Assembly (NCBI GenBank): GCA_964521625.1
Contig: CAZFSM010000017.1
Location: forward strand, 21,342-85,341
DNA: 64,000 bases
Source: UBA1444 sp964521625
Lineage (GTDB): Bacteria; Bacillota; Negativicutes; UBA1444
Reading direction: 5' to 3'
A program made the translations under genes and the position numbers. This document shows positions 59,442 to 64,000 of this stretch, piece by piece. The stretch's first letter is position 1, and the number at the start of each line of letters is the position of its first letter. Under the pieces are notes generated by a model, which was not told the DNA's origin, ran no database searches, and saw only the letters and a list, made by a program, of their open reading frames with translations.

Positions 59442-60205
59442 CAGACTTCACACCCCTTTGGTTTGGGATACGCTGACGGCCTGGCAAAGCCCAGCTCGGC
59501 ATGGTCGTCCCGCAGCAGCACTTCAGTCGGCGAACCGCAGGTCGCCACCTGACCGTCCAATATCACAATGACCAGATCGGCCCAGTCCATCACCCAGTCG
59601 ATGTCATGCGTCGAAACGATCAGCGTCTTGCCTTTCTTGTGCAATCGGTCCATGATTCCAGACAGATTCACATTCCCGGCATAATCGAGCCCGGCGGTCG
59701 GCTCGTCCATTACCAGCACATCCGGTTGCATGGCCAATACTCCGGCCAGGGCAACCCGTTTTTTTTGTCCGGGGCTGAGAAAATGTACCGGATCATTCAG
59801 ATACTCGGTCATCTCCACAGTTTCAACTGCCCGCCGCGCCGCCTGCTCCGCTTCCGCCAGCGTACAGCCCATGTTCATCGGGCCAAACAGCACGTCGTCA
59901 AGTACGGTCGGCGCAAACAGCTGCATATCCTGATCCTGAAACACCAGACCTATTTTTTGCCGCAACCGGTTCACCGAAGCGCGGCCGTAGTCATAGGGCT
60001 CGCCTTGAAACAGCATCGTGCCGGCAGTCGGCTGCAAAATCGCGTTGAAATGCAGGAACAGCGTCGATTTACCGGCGCCATTCGGGCCGACGAGAGCAAC
60101 TCGGGCTCCCGCTGGGATCGACAGATTAAGGTTTTTTAGCACCGGCTTGCCGGCCTGATAATGGAAGCAAACATCTCTTGCCTCCAGAATGGGCGATGCG
60201 GACAT
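59441..60205 (-). CDS. cbiO: Cobalt ECF transporter ATPase CbiO
   Basis: 254 residues from the ATG at 60205 (GGAGG 9 bases before). All ABC motifs are present: Walker A GPNGAGKSTLFLHF, Q-loop VFQDQDMQLFAPTV, signature LSPGQKKRVALAGVLAM, Walker B VLVMDEPTAGLD and the His switch STHDIDW. It powers cobalt uptake together with CbiM, CbiN and CbiQ encoded just upstream. Confidence 0.96.
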   Translation of the reverse strand: MSASPILEARDVCFHYQAGKPVLKNLNLSIPAGARVALVGPNGAGKSTLFLHFNAILQPTAGTMLFQGEPYDYGRASVNRLRQKIGLVFQDQDMQLFAPTVLDDVLFGPMNMGCTLAEAEQAARRAVETVEMTEYLNDPVHFLSPGQKKRVALAGVLAMQPDVLVMDEPTAGLDYAGNVNLSGIMDRLHKKGKTLIVSTHDIDWVMDWADLVIVILDGQVATCGSPTEVLLRDDHAELGFARPSAYPKPKGCEV

Positions 60206-60222
60206 AGTTGTTGTTCCTCCGT

Positions 60223-60981
60223 TCAATGCGAAAACCAGACAGACAACCCAACCAGGGCAATAATAAAGCTCAGGCGAACCGGCGCCACTTGCTGCGGCGG
60301 ATAGCGAAATACCAGCCGTTCGGCATAGTTGCGCGACGACAGGCCGATAAACAGATCACGCGCCGTGATGAAAGACTTGCGACCAAGATTGGCCGCCAAA
60401 ATACCGATGGAGCGCAGCGAACGCGACAAGTTCGAATAACCCAGCCGCGATTGTTGGGCCGTGTAGATTTGGCCCGCCGTATGCAAAATCACAAAAATGA
60501 ACCGGTAGGCGAGCAGCGCCACTTCCAGCACCGGTCGCAATATTCGTATCTGCGATGCCCAGGCCACCAGGTAGCTGACCGGCGTCGTTCCTGCCAACAT
60601 CAGCAGACAGGCTGCCGACGCCACCGATCGCAGCAGCGCTGACTCCATATCCTGCCGTCCCGCAGCCGTAATTCCGACATAAACCGGTCCCATCTGCATC
60701 TGCCAGAGCGCCTCAAACGGCTGCCAGGCAAAGCTGAACAGGATCGTCAGCACCGCCGTCAGCAAAAACGGCAGCAATGTCCCCCACAGCCGCAGCCAAT
60801 AGGAAAATTCCATGCCGGCCCGCCATAGGACCGCCGACATAAAAAGAAACACCGCCAGATTGATCACCGGAGTGCCCGAACTGACGGCCAGCAGCAATCC
60901 ACCCAGCCCTACGGCCAGTTTTTCCAGGATGCTGATGTGCACAAATCGATTATGGTAAGACAAATAATCCAGATACAGCAT
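60223..60981 (-). CDS. cbiQ: Cobalt ECF transporter transmembrane protein CbiQ
   Basis: 252 residues with five or six membrane helices and the EcfT coupling motifs near the C-terminus (RSLRSIGILAANLGRKSF, then ARDLFIGLSSRNY). It links the ATPase to the CbiM substrate-binding part. It starts 6 bp after cbiN. Confidence 0.94.
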   Translation of the reverse strand: MLYLDYLSYHNRFVHISILEKLAVGLGGLLLAVSSGTPVINLAVFLFMSAVLWRAGMEFSYWLRLWGTLLPFLLTAVLTILFSFAWQPFEALWQMQMGPVYVGITAAGRQDMESALLRSVASAACLLMLAGTTPVSYLVAWASQIRILRPVLEVALLAYRFIFVILHTAGQIYTAQQSRLGYSNLSRSLRSIGILAANLGRKSFITARDLFIGLSSRNYAERLVFRYPPQQVAPVRLSFIIALVGLSVWFSH

Positions 60982-60987
60982 CAGCGA

Positions 60988-61272
60988 TCAGGCAGCCCGG
61001 TCGGCGCGACGCCCCCGCTGAAAGCCGACCCAGTAACCGATAAAACCGGCGCCGATCGCAGCCTGCAGTGCAAACAGAAACGACTCCACTTCCGAGGATG
61101 GCGGCGTCCAGATCGCTGCAAACCAAGGTTTATAATCGGGATTGATCTCGGCCACGACATCTTTCACCTGGTCATCGGCCCCGCCAAACTCGGCGCCGGC
61201 GTTCCATACGAGAGGAAAAGCGGCAATCAATACCACCAATAACAGCAGAATCAAGTTCTCATACTTCTTCAT
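60988..61272 (-). CDS. cbiN: Cobalt transporter accessory protein CbiN
   Basis: 94 residues, two membrane helices (NLILLLLVVLIAAFPLVW and AAIGAGFIGYWVGFQRG) with the extracellular loop FGGADDQVKDVVAEINPDYK, then PW typical of CbiN. The ATG at 61272 follows GGAAGGAG and overlaps the cbiM stop by 4 bp. Confidence 0.95.
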   Translation of the reverse strand: MKKYENLILLLLVVLIAAFPLVWNAGAEFGGADDQVKDVVAEINPDYKPWFAAIWTPPSSEVESFLFALQAAIGAGFIGYWVGFQRGRRADRAA

Positions 61273-62009
61273 GCTTTGTGCTCCTTCCCTTTCCACCAAA
61301 GGTGGATCAGTCCCTGTTCGTTATAGCGAAGCAGGGTATTATACACAACCACGCTCAGCAAGCCTTCGCTAATCGCCAGCGGAATCTGGGTCAAGGCGAA
61401 TACGCCGGCAAATTTCACAAAGGAAGCCATTACGCCGCCAACCGGGTCGGGAAACGCAATGCTCAGCTGAGTGGCCGTCACCATATAGGTCGCCAGATCG
61501 CCGAGAGCTGCCGCCAGAAATACGGCGACCTTCTCCGACAGACCGGCCGCCCGGACACCACGAAACACCAAATAAGCCGTCAGTCCGCCCGCCACGCCCA
61601 TCGAAAATGTATTGGCCCCCCAGGTCGTCAATCCGCCGTGGGCCAAGAGTAGCGCCTGAAACAGCAGCACGATCCCGGCCAGCACTACCGAAACCCATGG
61701 GCCAAACAGGATCGCCGACAGGCCGATCCCTGTGGCATGCGAACTGGAGCCGGTCACTGACGGCATCTTCAAAGCCGACAGGACGAAAACGAAAGCCGTA
61801 ACCAACCCGAGCAGCAACTTGCGCTCCGGGTGGTTCTGCAACACGCCGTTGATCCGGCCCACACCGACAGCCAGAAACGGTACGGTAGCCGCCAGCCAGA
61901 AAAACGCATGCTGTTGCGGCAAAAAACCTTCCATGATATGCATGGCCTGGGCTAATTGAGGCAGTAGCAATACTGCCGAAATAATCGAGAACAGAGTGAC
62001 TTTTTTCAT
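61269..62009 (-). CDS. cbiM: Cobalt transporter substrate-binding protein CbiM
   Basis: 246 residues from the ATG at 62009 (GGGGGAAG before it). After a cleavable signal the mature protein starts MHIMEGFLP, whose N-terminal Met-His binds the metal. Family phrases SVTGSSSHATGIGLSAILFG and WGANTFSMGVAGG are present, and seven membrane helices can be counted. Confidence 0.96.
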   Translation of the reverse strand: MKKVTLFSIISAVLLLPQLAQAMHIMEGFLPQQHAFFWLAATVPFLAVGVGRINGVLQNHPERKLLLGLVTAFVFVLSALKMPSVTGSSSHATGIGLSAILFGPWVSVVLAGIVLLFQALLLAHGGLTTWGANTFSMGVAGGLTAYLVFRGVRAAGLSEKVAVFLAAALGDLATYMVTATQLSIAFPDPVGGVMASFVKFAGVFALTQIPLAISEGLLSVVVYNTLLRYNEQGLIHLWWKGKEHKA

Positions 62010-62034
62010 CCAACTTCCCCCTTGGCAATATCGC

Positions 62035-63603
62035 CTATTTGCAGTCGCAGGCGGTTGTTTCGGCAAACGGCATGGCTTCCGCCACATGTTGCAGATATAT
62101 TTTGCGAAAGGCCGGATTTTCACCCAGACCCTGCAGAATCGATTCGACCCGGTAGCCGGCTTCGGTCAGCTGACTCTGCCAGGAGTCCTCGTCCGGTCCC
62201 GCCATATCATTGAGCGCATGATCGCCAGCCACCAGCATGAACGGCATCAGCACCACCCGCTGGGCCTGCTCGCGCTCCAGCCACTCTACTGCTGCCTCAA
62301 AGGTACGGCCGCCTTCCACCGTCGCGGTAAACACCGGCAATCCGGCCGCATCCAGCCGTTCCTGCAGCAGGTCGTAGCAGCGGTCAGCTACATGCCCGCC
62401 CGAGCCATGCCCCATCAGCACCACTCGGGTTTGTTCGATGTCGTCGCAGAACGGCAATTGCGTTTGCAGCGCTTGCACCGCAACCATGAAATCATCAACC
62501 TGCCCGGCCACACTCCCTTCCTGACAGAGGATCGGCCGCCCCAGCTTCAGCGACGCAAATGCGCCTGCCTGGTGAAACTGCATCATCGCTTCGGTCAGTC
62601 GGTCATACTCCTCGCCGGGAATGATGTGGGTCGGCTGAACAAGAACTTCGCTGAATCCTTCCTGTTTGAGCCGTTCCAGCGCTTCCTGCGCCGAGTCAAT
62701 AATCAGGCCTTCGTCGGCGGCAATGCGGGCCCGCACCGTTTTCGAAGTAAAGGCGCGCCGCACCGTCCAATCGGGATAGGCGGCCTGAATCTCATTTTCC
62801 AGTACATCAATATTGGCTTTGCGCGTTTCGATGACCGAGGTGCCAAAACTGACGACCAACAATGCTTTTTTGCCGCTGTGCTGCAACCCGGCAGCGCCTG
62901 GTTTGGCGCGGCGGGTCAGAATGGTCGACAGATAGGTCACTTCATCCGGCGACACGGTCAGCAGATGGTCATGCACCAGTTCTTCCGGCTGTCCGCACTT
63001 GGAAACCATCAGCGCGTGTTCAGCAAAGCCGTGATGGTTCAGCCGTTGGCGCAGCGCCTCGAAGTTGCGGGAGATTTTCATCAGCACCAGCCGGTCGGAC
63101 ACTGCCATTACCTGGTCCAGTTTTTCCGGGCTGATGGTGGCCGGCACTACGCTGAGTACGTCATCGCCTTCGACGATCGGCGTCCCGTGGTGGCTGGCGA
63201 TTGCACAGAACGCCGTTATGCCCGGCACGGTTTCAATCGGATGGCCGCAGTCATGCAACAACTCAAACACGTAGATATAGGTGCTGTAAAACATCGGGTC
63301 GCCCAGAGTGAGAAATACGACGTTATGCCCCTGATCCAGCCGTTTTTGGATGATGTCGCGGTTTTCCCGCCAGGCGCCAGAGAGTTCGGCAGCCTCGTAC
63401 ACCATCGGAAAAATCAGTTCAAGCACTTCGGTGCCTGGCCGCATGTGCGGTGTGGCAATCGATAGCGCGATGCTGTCGCTGCGTTTTTCGGTGCGCGGTG
63501 CAATCACTACGTCAGCTTCATGCAATGCCCGTACCGCCTTGAGTGTCAATAATTCGGGGTCGCCCGGCCCTACGCCGATCCCGGTGAATTTACCAATCGA
63601 CAA
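62035..63603 (-). CDS. cbiLK: Fused CbiL-CbiK: C20-methyltransferase and cobaltochelatase
   Basis: 522 residues carrying two steps of anaerobic cobalamin synthesis. Residues 1-235 are the CbiL methyltransferase (IGVGPGDPELLTLKAVRAL, VVFLTLGDPMFYSTY, VPGITAFCAIASHHGTPI). Residues 250-522 are the CbiK sirohydrochlorin cobaltochelatase (LLVVSFGTSVIETRKANID, metal site His in VQPTHIIPGEEYDRL and in MLVAGDHALNDMAG, with Glu in TVEGG). The methyltransferase comes first, although it acts after the chelatase. The tail ends CDCK. Confidence 0.95.
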   Translation of the reverse strand: MSIGKFTGIGVGPGDPELLTLKAVRALHEADVVIAPRTEKRSDSIALSIATPHMRPGTEVLELIFPMVYEAAELSGAWRENRDIIQKRLDQGHNVVFLTLGDPMFYSTYIYVFELLHDCGHPIETVPGITAFCAIASHHGTPIVEGDDVLSVVPATISPEKLDQVMAVSDRLVLMKISRNFEALRQRLNHHGFAEHALMVSKCGQPEELVHDHLLTVSPDEVTYLSTILTRRAKPGAAGLQHSGKKALLVVSFGTSVIETRKANIDVLENEIQAAYPDWTVRRAFTSKTVRARIAADEGLIIDSAQEALERLKQEGFSEVLVQPTHIIPGEEYDRLTEAMMQFHQAGAFASLKLGRPILCQEGSVAGQVDDFMVAVQALQTQLPFCDDIEQTRVVLMGHGSGGHVADRCYDLLQERLDAAGLPVFTATVEGGRTFEAAVEWLEREQAQRVVLMPFMLVAGDHALNDMAGPDEDSWQSQLTEAGYRVESILQGLGENPAFRKIYLQHVAEAMPFAETTACDCK

Positions 63604-63627
63604 GTTTCGTTCCTCCTCTTAACTGCA

Positions 63628-63664
63628 AAAAAAGAAATCTCCACCCGGAAAGTGGAGATTGTAC
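63628..63664 (-). terminator. Terminator of the cobalamin riboswitch
   Basis: AATCTCCACTTTCC and GGGTGGAGATT arms followed, on the minus strand, by TCTTTTTTT. It lies between the aptamer and the cbiLK start, the attenuating position. Confidence 0.88.
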
Positions 63665-63714
63665 GTTCAAAACAACGCGCAAATCCCCTTCCCATCGCTC
63701 GTGGGTACAACGGT

Positions 63715-63885
63715 GATTGTCAAACAGGCAGTTCTTCTGACTCCGATTCATCGCTTGACCTGCGCCTTCCCAAAACCAGTTGCTTCAGTGGCGTACAGCA
63801 GGCAGCTCCTCTTTACAGCGGCGGGACCGTACCGGAGTTTCACCGGACTTCCCTATTAAGCCCAACCGGGCACCTGTTCCTATGA
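63715..63885 (-). promoter_or_regulatory. Cobalamin riboswitch
   Basis: On the minus strand the aptamer shows the conserved blocks in order: AGGTGCCCGG, GGGAAGTCCGGTGAAACTCC, ACGGTCCCGCCGCTGTAA, and the B12 box GAGTCAGAAGAACTGCCTG. With the terminator behind it, adenosylcobalamin binding should stop transcription of the cobalt/cobamide operon. Confidence 0.95.
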
Positions 63886-63901
63886 AATTAATTGCGAGTA
63901 G

Positions 63902-63930
63902 ATTATACCCGAAGCCGGAACAAAAAACAA
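63902..63930 (-). promoter_or_regulatory. Promoter of the cobalt operon
   Basis: On the minus strand TTGTTT (63925-63930) and TATAAT (63902-63907) are 17 bp apart, with the riboswitch aptamer starting about 17 bp further on. Confidence 0.75.
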
Positions 63931-63955
63931 GTTTGTTCCTGGCGGAATGTGGTTA

Positions 63956-64000
63956 ACTTGAGATAATGTCACCTTGTAGATTATCGTGAGAAAATGTCAC
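63956..64000. repeat. Short direct repeats at the window edge
   Basis: TTGAGATAATGTCAC and GTGAGAAAATGTCAC are spaced 28 bp apart. Reiterated GAGAnAATGTCAC motifs are like those at ends of some insertion sequences; the element itself would lie outside the window. Confidence 0.4.

Noticed and set aside
59501..60139. A 212-codon plus-strand frame
   Set aside because: Antisense to cbiO, no ribosome binding site, His/Gln/Arg-rich nonsense translation.
61369..62028. A 219-codon minus-strand frame over cbiM
   Set aside because: It overlaps cbiM in another frame and gives an Arg/Gly-rich sequence without domain; cbiM is unambiguous.
61996..63465. A 489-codon open frame on the plus strand
   Set aside because: It lies wholly antisense to the cbiLK fusion gene, has low-complexity His/Arg/Gln-rich translation, and matches nothing; it is a by-product of the GC-rich codon pattern of the real gene.

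Overview
The window suggests an anaerobic member of the Firmicutes with a Gram-negative-type envelope, most likely a Negativicute of the Sporomusa/Pelosinus kind. This is inferred from a fused CbiL-CbiK cobaltochelatase protein with a CbiMNQO cobalt importer, a selenocysteine tRNA, Nif11-type peptide precursors, many small secreted proteins and lipoproteins, Shine-Dalgarno sites close to AGGAGG with frequent TTG/GTG starts, and a moderate to low GC content that rises after 57 kb. No rRNA or species marker is present, so the assignment is tentative.

1-16.8 kb is ordinary chromosome: an envelope serine protease, a diguanylate cyclase behind a c-di-GMP-I riboswitch and terminator, small secreted proteins, a DD-carboxypeptidase, acetyltransferases, a MerR/amidohydrolase pair with a dyad promoter, a TetR/flavodoxin-fold operon with two palindromic operators, an M20 hydrolase (YgeY-like), an Lrp/LysE pair and a PilZ protein behind a foldable leader.

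16.8-29.6 kb is a dispersed peptide natural-product (RiPP) locus. A radical SAM/SPASM maturase and five precursor genes (18.3, 20.4, 22.8, 28.4 and 29.1 kb) all lie on the minus strand. The maturase and every precursor have nearly the same promoter block (AACAATTGTTTAAA ... TATAAT). Three precursors are Nif11-type with Cys-containing cores. Two have strongly hydrophobic cores, and one of these is decayed. Between them sit housekeeping-like genes: aldehyde dehydrogenase, acetolactate decarboxylase, DUF2284, DUF805, an M19 dipeptidase and YbaK.

29.7-57.2 kb is a tandem array of integrated elements at the selenocysteine tRNA gene (57133-57230, minus). Its 3' 66 bp is repeated at 43406-43471 (identical), 34330-34395 (one mismatch), 36390-36451 (degenerate) and 29718-29748 (fragment). 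Segment A (29.7-34.3) holds an integrase remnant, a ribbon-helix-helix regulator with a perfect operator, and a DUF2290/helicase pair. Segment B (34.3-36.4) holds only a Lys-rich transglycosylase and a YunG-like protein. Segment C (36.4-43.4) carries secreted proteins and an overlapping two-gene unit with a cyclase-like protein. Segment D (43.4-57.1) has an intact integrase, a RadC-like protein, an XRE regulator, a primase-helicase, an IS200-type transposase and an eight-gene co-directional cluster (HEPN-like proteins, DUF2971, OLD-type nuclease, two UDG-fold proteins around an FRG-domain protein, DUF5677). That cluster is the best candidate for an undescribed defence system.

57.3-64 kb is core chromosome: a TPR-GGDEF protein and a cobalamin-riboswitch-controlled cobalt/cobamide operon (cbiLK fusion, cbiM, cbiN, cbiQ, cbiO, DUF1653). 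The window ends in a short repeat that may be the edge of an insertion sequence.
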